A DNA stretch of 64,000 nt from Rhizobium sp. NZLR1. Lineage in GTDB: Bacteria > Pseudomonadota > Alphaproteobacteria > Rhizobiales > Rhizobiaceae. Of the stretch, positions 46,240-56,776 are shown piece by piece. The notes beneath the pieces are model-generated. The model was not told the origin of the DNA. It did no database searches and saw only the letters and a program-made list of their open reading frames with translations. Location of the stretch: contig NZ_CP071632.1 in assembly GCF_017357385.1 (NCBI RefSeq), positions 2,485,501 to 2,549,500 on the forward strand, in the 5' to 3' direction. The position numbers were made by a program, and so were the translations under genes. Every line of letters begins with the position of its first letter. Position 1 is the first letter of the stretch.

Positions 46240-49200
46240 CTATGTCGGCGACGTCACCGTTGCCGGTTCCTGCCCGGCCGGTGCCTCCTCGTTCACAGTC
46301 TCCGGCCGCTTCATCCTCAAGAGACGCAGCACGAAGACGAAGAAGACGGGAACGAAGAAGATCGCCAGCACCGTCGCCGAGACCATGCCGCCCAGCACGC
46401 CGGTGCCGATCGCATTCTGGCTGGCCGCACTTGGGCCGGTGGCGATTGCCAGCGGCACCACGCCCAATGTAATGGCGAGCGAGGTCATGATGATCGGCCG
46501 GAAGCGCAGCCGAGCGCCTTCGATCGCGGCATCCATCAGCGATTTTCCCTCGGCAAAGCCGTCCTTGGCGAATTCGACGATCAGGATGGCGTTCTTCGCC
46601 GACAGACCGATGATCGCGATCAGGCCGACCTTGAAGTAGATGTCGTTGGACATGTCGCGGCTCATTACCGCGAGCACGCAGCCGATGACCCCAAGCGGCA
46701 CGACCAGCATCACCGACAACGGGATCGACCAGCTCTCGTATAGCCCCGATAGCAGCAGGAAGACGAAAAGGATGCTGAGACCGAACAGGAACGGCGCCTG
46801 CGATCCCGATTTGAGCTCCTCCAGCGACTGGCCGGTCCATTCGAAGCCGAAGCCGTCGGGAAGCTCGGAGGCCAGCCGTTCCATTTCGGTAATCGCCGCG
46901 CCCGATGAATATCCCGGCGCCGGAGCGCCCGAAATGCGAACAGAGGGATAGCCGTTGTAACCGACGATCTGCGCCGGCCCCTTCTGCCACTCGGCGACCG
47001 CGAAGGATGAGAGCGGCACCATGCCGCCGCTCGCATTGCGGACGTTGAGTTTCATCAGGTCTTCGGCCTGAAGCCTGCTCTTGTCCTGTGCCTGCACGAT
47101 GACGCGCTGCATGCGGCCGGAATTCGGGAAGTCGTTGACGTAGCTCGAACCGAGATTGGCGGTGATCGTGCTGTTGATGTCGGCGAAGGCGACGCCGAAG
47201 GTATTGGCCTTTTCGCGATCGATGACGAGCACCAGCTGAGCCGAATCAGGCATGCCCTCCGGCCGGATACCGGCGATGATGGGGTTCTCAGATGCCTTGC
47301 CGAGCAGCATTCCTGCCGCCTCGGTCAGTGCCGCCTGGCCCTTTGCCCCGCGATCCTGAAGGCGGAAGGTGAAACCGTTGGTCGTGCCGAAGCCTTCGAT
47401 CGGCGGCGGCGACAATGCGAAGGAAGTCGCATCCTTCAACGCAAACAGCTGCATATTGACGCGGTTGGAGATCTCCTGCACCGAATTGCCCGCGCCACGC
47501 TCGGCCCAGTCCTTCAGGGTAACGAACACCAGGGCGGCATTCGGCCCCTGCCCCGAAAAGCTGAAGCCCTGGATCGCCACGACGTTGGCAACCGCCGGCT
47601 CCTTCTTGAAGATCGCCTCGATGCTTTCGAGCGAGGCGACCGTGCGGTTACGGCTCGCCTCGGGCGGCCCCTGCACGTCGACGATCAGGAAGCCCTGGTC
47701 CTCGTCCGGCACGAAACTGCTCGGCAGGTTGACGAAGAGATAGCCGAGACCGACGACGACCGCGACATAGACCGCCATGACCCGCCAGGAGCGCTTGGCC
47801 AGTCCCTCGACGGCGCGGGCATACCTGCCGGTCAGCCGTTCGAACTTTCGGTTGAACCAGCCGGCGATGCCCTTCTTCTCGTGATGGCCCTTGATCGGCT
47901 TCAGGAAAGTCGCGCAGAGCGCCGGCGTCAGCGACAGCGCCAGGAAGGCCGAAAACAGGATCGAGACGACCATGGTCAGGCTGAACTGGCGGTAAATGAT
48001 GCCTGTCGAACCCGGGAAGAACGCCATCGGCACGAAGACGCAGGAGAGCACCAGCGTGATGCCGAGGATTGCGCCGGTGATCTGCCGCATCGCCTTTTTG
48101 GTCGCCTCCTTCGGCGACAGGCCTTCCACCGCCATCAGACGCTCGACGTTCTCGACCACGACGATGGCGTCATCGACGAGGATGCCGATGGCAAGCACCA
48201 TCGCAAACATCGTCAACACGTTGATCGAGAAGCCGGCGGCAAACATCACCGCCAGCGTCCCGAGCAGCGCGACCGGCACGACGAGCGTCGGAATGATGGT
48301 GTAGCGGAAGCTTTGCAGGAAGACGAGCATGACGATAAAGACGAGGGCGACGGCTTCTGCGAGCGTATGCGCCACCTTCTCGATCGATGCCGAGACGAAC
48401 GGGCTGGTGTCGTAGGGAACGGAATATTCGACGCCCGCCGGGAAGAAACGCGACAGCTCCTCCATCTTCGCCTTGACCAGATTGGACGTGTTGACGGCGT
48501 TGCCCGTCGACGACAGCTGGATGGCGATGGCAGCGCTCGGTTGCCCGTTCAGCCGGGTGGAGAAGCTGTAGCTCTCGCTGCCCTCTTCGATCCGCGCGAC
48601 GTCGCGCAGCCGGACGTTCGACCCGTCGGCATTGGCGCGCAGCACGATGTTCCCGAATTCCTTGCTGTCGGTCAGCTGACCCTTCACCAGTACCGTCGCC
48701 GTCAGGTCTTGCGAGATCGGATTGGGTGCGGCGCCGATCTGGCCCGCCGCAACTTGGGCATTCTGCGCCGAGATCGCCCCGCTGATGTCGGAGGCGGTGA
48801 GGTTCAAGCCGACCATCTTGTCGGGATCGATCCAGATGCGCATCGCCCGCTGCGAGGCAAACAGCTGCGCCCGGCCGACGCCGTCGAGACGGCGTAGCTC
48901 GCCGATGACGTTCCGGTTGAGATAGTCGCCGAGCGCCACCTCATCGGTCTTGCCGTCGGTCGAGGTCAGCGAGATGAACATCAGGAAGCCGGACGACGCC
49001 TCCTCGACTGTGACGCCCTGATCCTTGACGGATTGCGGCAGCCGCGGCTCGACGCGGCGGATGGCATTCTGAACGTCGACGGAGGCCTGGTCGATATCGG
49101 TGCCCGCCGCAAACGTCGCGGTGATCGTCATCGCGCCCGAGGTGTCGGAGGTCGATTCGAAATAGGCAAGGTGCTCGACCCCGTTCAGCTCTTCCTCGAT

Positions 49201-49392
49201 CTGCCGGGTGACGCCCTGATAGATGTCCTGCGGCGATGCGCCGGGATAGCTGGTAGTAATGCTGAGCTGCGGCGGCGCGACCTTCGGATATTGTGCGACC
49301 GGGAGGAACGGCAGCGCGATCAGGCCGGCGATGGAGATGAAGATCGCAAAGACCCATGCCAGGATCGGGCGATCGATAAAGAAACGTGCCAT
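46240..49392 (-). CDS. RND multidrug efflux transporter (AcrB/MexB type)
   Basis: 1050 residues, the normal family length. Twelve transmembrane helices in two halves, beginning MARFFIDRPILAWVFAIFIS. Proton-relay aspartates in AIGILVDDAIVVVENVERLM, substrate/porter regions such as SYPGASPQDIYQGVTRQIEE, and the second-half block LFGLSILFVFLLLSGLYESW. It pumps lipophilic drugs from the inner membrane or periplasm with an adaptor and a TolC-like channel. The adaptor gene lies immediately upstream (5 bases), but it is frameshifted. No outer membrane factor gene is in the operon. Confidence 0.95.
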   Translation of the reverse strand: MARFFIDRPILAWVFAIFISIAGLIALPFLPVAQYPKVAPPQLSITTSYPGASPQDIYQGVTRQIEEELNGVEHLAYFESTSDTSGAMTITATFAAGTDIDQASVDVQNAIRRVEPRLPQSVKDQGVTVEEASSGFLMFISLTSTDGKTDEVALGDYLNRNVIGELRRLDGVGRAQLFASQRAMRIWIDPDKMVGLNLTASDISGAISAQNAQVAAGQIGAAPNPISQDLTATVLVKGQLTDSKEFGNIVLRANADGSNVRLRDVARIEEGSESYSFSTRLNGQPSAAIAIQLSSTGNAVNTSNLVKAKMEELSRFFPAGVEYSVPYDTSPFVSASIEKVAHTLAEAVALVFIVMLVFLQSFRYTIIPTLVVPVALLGTLAVMFAAGFSINVLTMFAMVLAIGILVDDAIVVVENVERLMAVEGLSPKEATKKAMRQITGAILGITLVLSCVFVPMAFFPGSTGIIYRQFSLTMVVSILFSAFLALSLTPALCATFLKPIKGHHEKKGIAGWFNRKFERLTGRYARAVEGLAKRSWRVMAVYVAVVVGLGYLFVNLPSSFVPDEDQGFLIVDVQGPPEASRNRTVASLESIEAIFKKEPAVANVVAIQGFSFSGQGPNAALVFVTLKDWAERGAGNSVQEISNRVNMQLFALKDATSFALSPPPIEGFGTTNGFTFRLQDRGAKGQAALTEAAGMLLGKASENPIIAGIRPEGMPDSAQLVLVIDREKANTFGVAFADINSTITANLGSSYVNDFPNSGRMQRVIVQAQDKSRLQAEDLMKLNVRNASGGMVPLSSFAVAEWQKGPAQIVGYNGYPSVRISGAPAPGYSSGAAITEMERLASELPDGFGFEWTGQSLEELKSGSQAPFLFGLSILFVFLLLSGLYESWSIPLSVMLVVPLGVIGCVLAVMSRDMSNDIYFKVGLIAIIGLSAKNAILIVEFAKDGFAEGKSLMDAAIEGARLRFRPIIMTSLAITLGVVPLAIATGPSAASQNAIGTGVLGGMVSATVLAIFFVPVFFVFVLRLLRMKRPETVNEEAPAGQEPATVTSPT

Positions 49393-49397
49393 TGATC

Positions 49398-50569
49398 TTA
49401 CTCCGGCTTCTTGGCGTCGCCGGACGCGACTTCGCCATCCCGCCACGCTTCCGGCGCGACCTTGGCGCCCGGCTGCAGTTTCTGCACGCCGTCGACGACC
49501 AGGCGTTCGCCAGCAGACAGGCCGCTTTCGACCACCCATTCATTGCCGGAGGATTGACCGAGCTCGACGTCGCGCGGCTGCGCCACGTCTCCGTCCTCTA
49601 CGACATAGACCTGCGCCTTGCCATCGGCCGCACGGATGACGGCGCGTTGCGGGATGAGGATCGCCTTCTCGCGGACGGCCTGCTCGATGCGGACCCTGAC
49701 GTAAAGACCCGGCAGCAGATCGCCGTTGGGATTGGGGAATTCGCCGCGCAGGGTAACCTGGCCCGTCGTCGCATCGACGCTGGCGCTGCGGAACAGCAGT
49801 TTTCCGGCCTGGGCGTAGACCGTGCCGTCGTCGAAGACGAGTTTGATGTCGGCTTTGCCTTGTTCCGTCGAGGCGAGGTTGCCATTCTCGACCGCCCGCT
49901 TCAGCGCCAGCAACTCGCCGGAGGATTGCGTGAAGTCGGCATAGACGGGGTCGATCTGCTGGATCATCGCCAGCGCATCGCCGGCATCTGCCGTCACCAA
50001 CGCGCCTTCGGTCACCAGTGCGGCGCCGATGATGCCTGAGATCGGTGCCCGGATTTCGGTATAGCCGAGATTGATCTTCGCTTCGTCGAGTGCTGCCTGC
50101 GCCAGCGCGACATCGGCGTCGGCCTGGGCAAGGGCGACAGCCGCCGCATCATATTCGACCCCGCTTGCGACATCGCGGTCGCGCAGCGACTTCTGCCGAT
50201 CCAGCTGCTGGCGGGCATTCAGCTGCGTCGCCCTGGCGCGCTCGAGGCTGGCTTCGCGCTGGCGACGCGGACCCGGAACAGTGCCGGATCGATCCGATAG
50301 AGCACGTCGCCCTGATGAACGAGACTGCCCTGCTCGAAGACCCGTTCCTGCAGGATGCCGGAAGCCCGGGCCCTCACCTCCGAAACACGCGTCGCGGCGA
50401 TGCGGCCGGGCAATTCGCTGACAACGGGAACCGGACGCGCGTTCAGCGTCAGCACGCTGACGGCGGCCGGCGGCATGGCGCCGCCTTCCTGTGCGTGAAC
50501 CGGCAATCCCACGCCGAGGAACAGCGCCAGCGTTAGTGCGTAACGCACTGTTTTCGTATGAAAATGCAT
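49398..50569 (-). pseudogene. RND efflux periplasmic adaptor, frameshifted
   Basis: The N-terminal part (from ATG 50569: signal YALTLALFLGVGLPVHAQ, then PGRIAATRVSEVRARASG and biotinyl-lipoyl-like GSLVHQGDVLYRIDPALF) is in one frame. The rest (SLERARATQLNARQQ, IRAPISGIIGAALVTEGALV, VTLRGEFPNPNGDLLPGLYV) continues in another. At about 50251-50262 the sequence lacks one base: GCGAAGCC is found where GCGGAAGCC would keep the reading frame V-A-S-A-E-A-S-L. If real, translation stops about 15 codons later and the pump lacks its adaptor; it may be a sequencing error. All other parts look intact and under selection. Confidence 0.85.
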
Positions 50570-50684
50570 AATCTACTAGCCTTCCTGATGGTCCCGGTGA
50601 GGTCCAAAAAAGCACAGCCCGCCGAAATGACGTTCGGCGGGCCTCCTGTGCCGACAGATAGCCAATCTTTTTTCGGATTGCAAG

Positions 50685-50702
50685 ATACCTACCGGTTGGT
50701 AT
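50685..50702. promoter_or_regulatory. Palindromic operator, probable TetR binding site
   Basis: ATACC-TACCGGTT-GGTAT is an inverted repeat with 16 of 18 positions symmetric, centred on ACCGGT. It lies midway between the divergent adaptor and TetR genes. The motif TTGGTATGATAGC occurs twice, at 50696-50708 and 50722-50734 (26 bases apart), so a second half-site is present. Confidence 0.6.
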
Positions 50703-50749
50703 GATAGCGACATCACTTCTTTTGGTATGATAGCTCCGCGATCCCGGGA

Positions 50750-51370
50750 GTGATACTGATCCCCTCCGGTCTTCTCGTCACGAAACGCATCTCGAACCCA
50801 GGTCATGCATTGATAGATAGCCCCCGCAACAGAAAGAAACAACCGGAAGTCGTGCGGCAGGCTCTTCTCGATTGTGCCACCAAGCTGGCACTGGAGCAGG
50901 GTCTGGCCGCCGTCAGCCTGCAGGCGGTCGCAAGTGCTGCCGGTGTGACAAAAGGAGGTCTGTTTCACCACTTCCCCAATAAGCAGGCTCTTATTGAGGC
51001 CGTGTTCGACGGTATGATGGAAAACCTCGACCGCGAGATCGACCAGGAACTGGAAAAGGACAAGGGCGGCCACGGCACATTCAGCCGCGCCTATGTCCGT
51101 ACTCTTTTTTCCGATCGCGCTCTCAACAACAGCCCATGGTCGGCGCAAACGATGACCGTGCTGGCCGACCCCTACTCCAAAAGCCTCTGGCACAAATGGA
51201 TCAATGACCGGCTGGTCAGGCACGCCGAAACCGACGCGGGAATGCGGCTCGAAATCATTCGCCTGGCGGCGGATGGCGCATGGCTCGCCCATGTCCTAAG
51301 GCCAGACGACCGGGCCGGCTCGGACGACACGGCTCTGCTGAAGGAATTGATCGAACTCACCGAGGGGTGA
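50750..51370 (+). CDS. TetR-family regulator, probable repressor of the RND pump
   Basis: Up to 206 residues. The DNA-binding domain ends with the helix-turn-helix LQAVASAAGVTKGGLFHHFP at about residues 55-74. The C-terminal domain is helical and would bind the inducer. It is transcribed divergently from the adaptor/RND operon and next to a palindromic operator, the usual arrangement for local repressors. The start is uncertain: GTG 50750 (MILIPSGLLV) or TTG 50810 (LIDSPRNRKK); neither has an ideal ribosome site. Confidence 0.85.
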   Translation: MILIPSGLLVTKRISNPGHALIDSPRNRKKQPEVVRQALLDCATKLALEQGLAAVSLQAVASAAGVTKGGLFHHFPNKQALIEAVFDGMMENLDREIDQELEKDKGGHGTFSRAYVRTLFSDRALNNSPWSAQTMTVLADPYSKSLWHKWINDRLVRHAETDAGMRLEIIRLAADGAWLAHVLRPDDRAGSDDTALLKELIELTEG

Positions 51371-51425
51371 CAGCCGATCGGCATCCCGCGCCCGAGCGCT
51401 GTCACTTGAGCGCGGGATGATCCGG

Positions 51426-52865
51426 CTAAGCAGCCCGCACGGCCACCGTCGGTTTGACGTTCTGGTTCATGCGGAACAGATTGTTCGGATCGTAGCGCCG
51501 CTTGATTTCGGCAAGCCGGCCGTAATTGGCGCCATAGGCGCTTTCCACCCGATCGGCCTCGTCCTCAGGCATGAAGTTGATATAGGCGGTTCCCACAGCA
51601 TGCGGCTTGGTTGCCTCGAAAAGCTCACGCGCCCAGCCGGTGCAGCTTGCATCCATCCCGCTTTCCCGCCAGCGTGCATGCACGTTCATGACGAAATGCG
51701 AGCTGCGCTGCGGAAATGCGGTGGCCTCAGTCGGAATGCGGCCGGCCGCACCGCCGACATGGCCGATGAAGATTTCGCATTCTGGTCCCGGCAGCTTGCG
51801 CACGGCGTTGAGCAGCACCTCGATCGCTGCGTCGGAGAGCGAGGCGAAATCCTGGCTCTTCCAGTAATTGCGCGCACCTGGCGTCAGCAGCGGGTCGAAT
51901 GCCTGCTGCCAGCCGGTAAACGGTACCGGGCCGACGACGTCGGCAATCGGTTTTCCGATCGCCCGCAATCTTTCCGTCGCTTTTTCCCCGGCCGCGATGT
52001 CTCCGCAATAGCACATCGCAAGCACCACGACCTCCTTGCCGTGCCATTCGGCCGGAAGGAACGGCAGCGGTGGTGCCTGGCGCATCACAACCCAGCAGGT
52101 CAGTTCATCGGGTGCGGCTTCCAGCGCCTGCCGATATTCCCTCAGCACCTTTTCCGCGTCAGCGAACGGATGCACCACCAGCCCGGCGAGGACCTCTGTT
52201 TTGAGCGGGTTGAGCTGGAATTCGAAGGAGGTAACGACGCCGAAATTGCCGCCACCGCCGCGCAACGCCCAGAACAGGTCTGGTCTTTCCGTCTCGCTCG
52301 CCTTGACCAGCTCACCATCGGCCGTCACCACATCCACCGAAATCAGATTGTCGATCGTCAGCCCGAATTTGCGGGTCAGCCAGCCGAAGCCGCCGCCAAG
52401 CGTCAGGCCGGCTATGCCGGTGGTGGAATTGATGCCGGTCGGCAGCACCAGCCCGAAGGCCAGCGTTTCCTGGTCGACATCGGCAAGTGTTGCGCCCGGC
52501 TCGATCCTGGCGCGGCGCGTCTCCGGGTCGACCCGCACCGATTTCATCGCCGACAGGTCGATGACGACACCGCCCTCGCAGACGGCATTGCCGGCAATAC
52601 CGTGGCCCCCGCCGCGCACCGAAACGAGCAGATTATTGTCGCGCGCAAACCGCACCGCGCGCACGACATCGGCAGCGCCGGCGCAACGCGCGATAAGCCC
52701 GGGCCGCCGGTCGATCATCGCATTCCAGATCGCCCGCGCCTCATTGTAATCGATGTCTTTACTGGTCAGGAGATTGCCGCGAAATCCGGCGGCAAACGCA
52801 TCGATGGCCACGTCATTGACCATCGTCTGCCCCTTTTGCAGGGTCGTCAGGTTCAAATTGTCCAT
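51426..52865 (-). CDS. FAD-linked oxidoreductase, berberine-bridge-enzyme type
   Basis: 479 residues. FAD-binding domain of the vanillyl-alcohol-oxidase type: VRGGGHGIAGNAVCEGG (with the histidine that can carry 8-alpha covalent FAD), RRARIEPGATLADVDQETLA, and TGIAGLTLGGGFGWLTRKFG. The C-terminal BBE segment is NYGRLAEIKRRYDPNNLFRM. There is no cysteine at the second covalent site (LGGGFGWL), so a single attachment is expected. Substrates of the family are sugars, alcohols and secondary metabolites. Start ATG 52865 follows GGAGGAAA; an ATG four codons upstream is less good. Confidence 0.9.
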   Translation of the reverse strand: MDNLNLTTLQKGQTMVNDVAIDAFAAGFRGNLLTSKDIDYNEARAIWNAMIDRRPGLIARCAGAADVVRAVRFARDNNLLVSVRGGGHGIAGNAVCEGGVVIDLSAMKSVRVDPETRRARIEPGATLADVDQETLAFGLVLPTGINSTTGIAGLTLGGGFGWLTRKFGLTIDNLISVDVVTADGELVKASETERPDLFWALRGGGGNFGVVTSFEFQLNPLKTEVLAGLVVHPFADAEKVLREYRQALEAAPDELTCWVVMRQAPPLPFLPAEWHGKEVVVLAMCYCGDIAAGEKATERLRAIGKPIADVVGPVPFTGWQQAFDPLLTPGARNYWKSQDFASLSDAAIEVLLNAVRKLPGPECEIFIGHVGGAAGRIPTEATAFPQRSSHFVMNVHARWRESGMDASCTGWARELFEATKPHAVGTAYINFMPEDEADRVESAYGANYGRLAEIKRRYDPNNLFRMNQNVKPTVAVRAA

Positions 52866-53161
52866 GGTTTCCTCCATGCGACCGGCGCCCCGCACCGTCG
52901 CGGCCGGGATTTTGCGCCCGTTGCCTTCGGCAAACAAGTTTCGAAAAGGATTAGCTAATATAGACGTGGTAGAACGAAGCGTATCTCGTTGAGATTACTT
53001 TTAAAATTTGTACCGGCGCCGACGGACGGCGATCCTTGCGTGGTAGCCCGTTGCGATCGCCGCGCAAGTTCCTACTTTGCAACCTCGTAAATGGCGGGAT
53101 GCAAATTCGTTGCTTTGATTTGCCATTGCGATAGACAGGATCGCCAACCTGGAGAAGATCG

Positions 53162-53788
53162 ATGGTCAGTTTCGGTGTTTTGACAACCTATGTCCTGGTG
53201 GTGCTGGGTCTGATGATCATTCCGGGGCCGGCCACACTCCTCACCCTGGCCAGAGCCATCAGCGGCGGCAAACGCGCCGGAATGGCAACGGGCCTCGGCA
53301 TTGCTGCGGGTGATCTTGTCCATACGACGATGGCAACCTTCGGCCTGTCGGCATTGCTTGCCACGTCAGCCCTGGCGTTTGAAATCGTCAAATATGCCGG
53401 CGTCGCTTACCTGATTTATCTCGGATTCCGGGCCTTCTTCGAGAAGGCGCAAAGCCTCGACATGCCCAAGGCACAAGCGATCAGCCCCATGCGCGCCTTT
53501 CGTCAGGGACTCTTTACCGAGATCCTGAATCCCAAGACGGCTTTGTTCTTCTTGGCTTTCCTGCCGCAGTTCATCCATCCGGAAAGCGGGTCCGCCATCG
53601 CACAATTCGCCCTGCTCGGAATCATTTTCGTCGGGCTCAGCATCTGCGTAACGTCGCTTCTGGCGATCGCGGCCGGTTCTATTGGCGGCTGGCTGCAGAG
53701 CAACCGTCGGGTTGGGCGGTGGCAGGGAAAGGTCGTCGGCACGGTTTACATGGCCTTGGGTGCCAGGCTCGCCCTTCAGCAGCAGTAA
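53162..53788 (+). CDS. LysE/RhtB-family amino acid exporter
   Basis: 208 residues with about six transmembrane helices. The N-terminus (LTTYVLVVLGLMIIPGPATL) carries the GPxxL motif typical of LysE/RhtB, followed by SGGKRAGMATGLGIAAGDLV and FTEILNPKTALFFLAFLPQF (NPK motif). These proteins export homoserine, threonine, lysine or related compounds. Convergent with the acetyltransferase downstream. Start ATG 53162. Confidence 0.92.
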   Translation: MVSFGVLTTYVLVVLGLMIIPGPATLLTLARAISGGKRAGMATGLGIAAGDLVHTTMATFGLSALLATSALAFEIVKYAGVAYLIYLGFRAFFEKAQSLDMPKAQAISPMRAFRQGLFTEILNPKTALFFLAFLPQFIHPESGSAIAQFALLGIIFVGLSICVTSLLAIAAGSIGGWLQSNRRVGRWQGKVVGTVYMALGARLALQQQ

Positions 53789-53808
53789 CCTGCTGCTTCG
53801 CGCAAATA

Positions 53809-54249
53809 TCAGCGCACGCTGGAAAATAGCTTTCTCAGGAAGAAACGGCGCGGCGTTTGGGCGTCGCCTTCAAGTTCGCCGAACTGCTCGAAGCCCAGTT
53901 TGAGATAGAAGGGTTTCGCTTGAAAATCGAAGGTGTCGAGAAAGATACCCAAACAAGCGCGCTCGCGGGCTATGCGCTCTGCCTCCTCCATCAGCTTGGT
54001 ACCAAAACCTTCGCCTCTGCGCGCAGCTGGAACAACCAGGTATTTGATAAAAAGCCAATTGTACTCCTCCACGGCATAGAGACCCCCGATGATGTCGAAA
54101 GTGTCGGGATCTCTCAGGACTATCCCGAGATCGGGCTGCTCGATCAGGTGAGTCGTGTGCGGAGCGTTGAAGTCCAATAGCAATTTGAGCACTTCGTTCC
54201 GCTCTTCGGCGGTTGGCTCATTCGGGAGGATTTCGAGGATGGGCAGCAT
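53809..54249 (-). CDS. GNAT-family N-acetyltransferase
   Basis: 146 residues. LFIKYLVVPAARRGEGFGTK (about 68-87) is strand 4 plus the acetyl-CoA-binding loop (RRGEGFGT), and FYLKLGFEQFGEL gives the C-terminal strands. The QAKPFYLKLGF segment is typical of small stand-alone GNATs. Substrate unknown. Start ATG 54249 (MLPILEILPNEPT). Its stop is 20 bases from the convergent lysE gene. Confidence 0.85.
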   Translation of the reverse strand: MLPILEILPNEPTAEERNEVLKLLLDFNAPHTTHLIEQPDLGIVLRDPDTFDIIGGLYAVEEYNWLFIKYLVVPAARRGEGFGTKLMEEAERIARERACLGIFLDTFDFQAKPFYLKLGFEQFGELEGDAQTPRRFFLRKLFSSVR

Positions 54250-54411
54250 CACCAAAGGATGAGGCAGCGATCGCGCAGTGTCCAGCTGTCAATTGGAGAT
54301 GCCCCTCCGCCCGCCCGTCTCACGAAAACTTCTCCCATCCCTATTTCCATACTGTCGCCGCTAACCGATTGATGTATGCAGGGAGCACAAAAGACGTGCA
54401 CGGAGGCGGCA

Positions 54412-56724
54412 ATGGATCACCAGGAAAAATCCAAGACGGAAAAGAACCTGACAGGCGGCGATCTCGACGAGCAGGCGCTGTTCTTCCACCGCTATCCCCG
54501 CCCCGGCAAACTGGAGATCCAGGCAACCAAGCCGCTCGGCAACCAGCGCGACCTGGCACTTGCCTATTCGCCCGGCGTCGCAGCCCCCTGCCTTGCCATC
54601 CGCGACAATCCCGAAATGGCGGCCGAATATACCTCGCGCGCCAATCTCGTCGCCGTCATTTCCAACGGCACGGCAGTGCTTGGCCTCGGCAATATCGGCC
54701 CGCTGGCCTCGAAGCCGGTGATGGAGGGCAAGGCCGTGCTCTTCAAGAAATTCGCCGGCATCGATGTCTTCGATATCGAAATCGACGCCGCAGGCGTCGA
54801 GCAGATGGTCTCGACTATCGCCTCGCTGGAGCCGACCTTCGGCGGCATCAATCTCGAAGACATCAAGGCGCCGGGATGTTTCGAGGTCGAGCGGCGCCTG
54901 CGCGAAAAGATGAAGATCCCGGTCTTCCACGACGATCAGCACGGCACGGCAATCATCGTCGCCGCCGCGATCCTCAACGGGCTGGAACTCGCCGGCAAGG
55001 CGATCGAAAACGTCAAGATCGTCGCCTCCGGCGCCGGTGCAGCCGCCCTTGCCTGCCTGAACCTGCTGGTGATCCTCGGCGCCAAGCGCGAAAACATCTG
55101 GGTCCACGATCTCGAAGGCCTCGTCTATGAGGGCCGCATCGAGCTGATGGACGAATGGAAATCCGTCTACGCCCAGAGGAGCGAGACGCGTACGCTCGCC
55201 GAAAATATCGGCGGCGCCGACGTCTTCCTCGGTCTGTCGGCCGCCGGCGTACTGAAGCCCGAGCTGCTGGCGCAGATGGCCGATAAGCCGCTGATCATGG
55301 CGCTCGCCAATCCGACGCCGGAAATCATGCCGGATCTTGCCCGTGCCGCCCGCCCCGATGCGATGATCTGCACCGGCCGCTCGGATTTCGCCAACCAGGT
55401 CAACAACGTCCTCTGCTTCCCCTATATCTTCCGCGGCGCGCTCGATTGCGGCGCCGAGACGATCAACGAGGAAATGAAGATGGCGGCCGTGCGTGCCATC
55501 GCCGCCCTTGCCCGCGAAGAGCCGTCGGATGTCGCTGCCCGCGCCTATTCCGGCGAAACGCCCGTCTTCGGCCCCGACTACCTGATCCCCTCGCCCTTCG
55601 ATCCGCGCCTCATCCTGCGCATCGCCCCTGCGGTTGCCAAGGCCGCCGAACAGAGCGGCGTGGCGCGCCGCCCGATCCAGGATTTCGACGCCTATCTCGA
55701 TCAGCTGAACCGCTTCGTCTTCCGCTCCGGTTTCGTCATGAAGCCGATCTTCACCGCGGCCAAGGCAGCAGAACGCAAGCGTGTCATCTTCTCCGAAGGC
55801 GAAGACGAGCGCGTGTTGCGCGCCGCCCAGGTGCTGCTCGAGGAAGGCCTCGCCGAACCGATCCTGATCGGCCGCCCGCAGGTCATCGAGACCCGCCTGA
55901 AGCGCTACGGTCTGCGTATCCGCCCGCTGCAGGATTTCGAGGTCATCAATCCGGAAGACGATCCGCGCTTCCGCGAATATGTCGATCTCTATTTCTCGCT
56001 GGTCGGCCGCCGCGGCGTCATTCCCGAAGCCGCCCGCACCATCGTGCGCACCAACACCACCGTCATCGGCGCACTGGCGCTGAGGCGCGGCGAGGCCGAT
56101 GCGCTGATCTGCGGTCTGGAAGGCCGCTACGAGAAGCACCTGCGCGACGTCCGCCAGATCATCGGCAAGCGCAAGGATGTTCGTGATTTCTCGGCCCTCA
56201 GCCTGATGATCTCACAGCGCGGCGCCACCTTCTTCACCGATACCTACGTCACCTTCAATCCGAACGCCGAAGAAATCGCCGAGGCAACGGTGCTGGCGGC
56301 CGAGGAAATCCGCCGTTTCGGCATCACGCCGCGCGCTGCCCTCGTTTCGCATTCCAACTTCGGCTCGCGCGAATCCGAAAGTGCCACAAAGATGCGCAAC
56401 GCCCTGCAGCTTGTGCGCGAGGCCGCCCCAGATCTCGAGGTCGACGGCGAGATGCACGGCGAAAGCGCCATCACCGAAGCGCTGCGCAAGCGCGTCATGC
56501 CGGATACGACCCTGCACGATGAGGCAAACCTTCTGGTCTTCCCGAACCTCGACGCCGCCAACATCACGCTTGGCGTGGTGAAGTCGATGACCGATGGTCT
56601 GCATGTCGGGCCGATCCTGCTCGGCACCGCCCTGCCTGCCCACATCCTTGCCCCCTCGGTCACCTCCCGCGGCGTCGTCAACATGGCGGCGCTGGCCGTC
56701 GTCGAAGCATCGCAACCGGCTTAA
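54412..56724 (+). CDS. tme: NADP-dependent malic enzyme with phosphotransacetylase-like C-terminal domain
   Basis: 770 residues. The malic enzyme half (about 1-430) shows [60 protein letters not shown] and the Rossmann [12 protein letters not shown]. The C-terminal half (about 440-770) is a phosphate acetyltransferase-like domain ([30 protein letters not shown], [17 protein letters not shown] end), present in the Rhizobium NADP malic enzyme (TME) but without known PTA activity in those. It decarboxylates malate to pyruvate, giving NADPH. GGAGG before ATG 54412 favours this start over ATG 54376. Confidence 0.94.
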   Translation: MDHQEKSKTEKNLTGGDLDEQALFFHRYPRPGKLEIQATKPLGNQRDLALAYSPGVAAPCLAIRDNPEMAAEYTSRANLVAVISNGTAVLGLGNIGPLASKPVMEGKAVLFKKFAGIDVFDIEIDAAGVEQMVSTIASLEPTFGGINLEDIKAPGCFEVERRLREKMKIPVFHDDQHGTAIIVAAAILNGLELAGKAIENVKIVASGAGAAALACLNLLVILGAKRENIWVHDLEGLVYEGRIELMDEWKSVYAQRSETRTLAENIGGADVFLGLSAAGVLKPELLAQMADKPLIMALANPTPEIMPDLARAARPDAMICTGRSDFANQVNNVLCFPYIFRGALDCGAETINEEMKMAAVRAIAALAREEPSDVAARAYSGETPVFGPDYLIPSPFDPRLILRIAPAVAKAAEQSGVARRPIQDFDAYLDQLNRFVFRSGFVMKPIFTAAKAAERKRVIFSEGEDERVLRAAQVLLEEGLAEPILIGRPQVIETRLKRYGLRIRPLQDFEVINPEDDPRFREYVDLYFSLVGRRGVIPEAARTIVRTNTTVIGALALRRGEADALICGLEGRYEKHLRDVRQIIGKRKDVRDFSALSLMISQRGATFFTDTYVTFNPNAEEIAEATVLAAEEIRRFGITPRAALVSHSNFGSRESESATKMRNALQLVREAAPDLEVDGEMHGESAITEALRKRVMPDTTLHDEANLLVFPNLDAANITLGVVKSMTDGLHVGPILLGTALPAHILAPSVTSRGVVNMAALAVVEASQPA

Positions 56725-56776
56725 GCCGGTTGCCGGCAAGCAAACGACAGGCGCTTGAGACCGGCCCGACGCCCTG

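Noticed and set aside
54213..55130. 305-residue plus-strand frame overlapping the malic enzyme
   Set aside because: Out-of-frame arginine-rich shadow of the malic enzyme gene.
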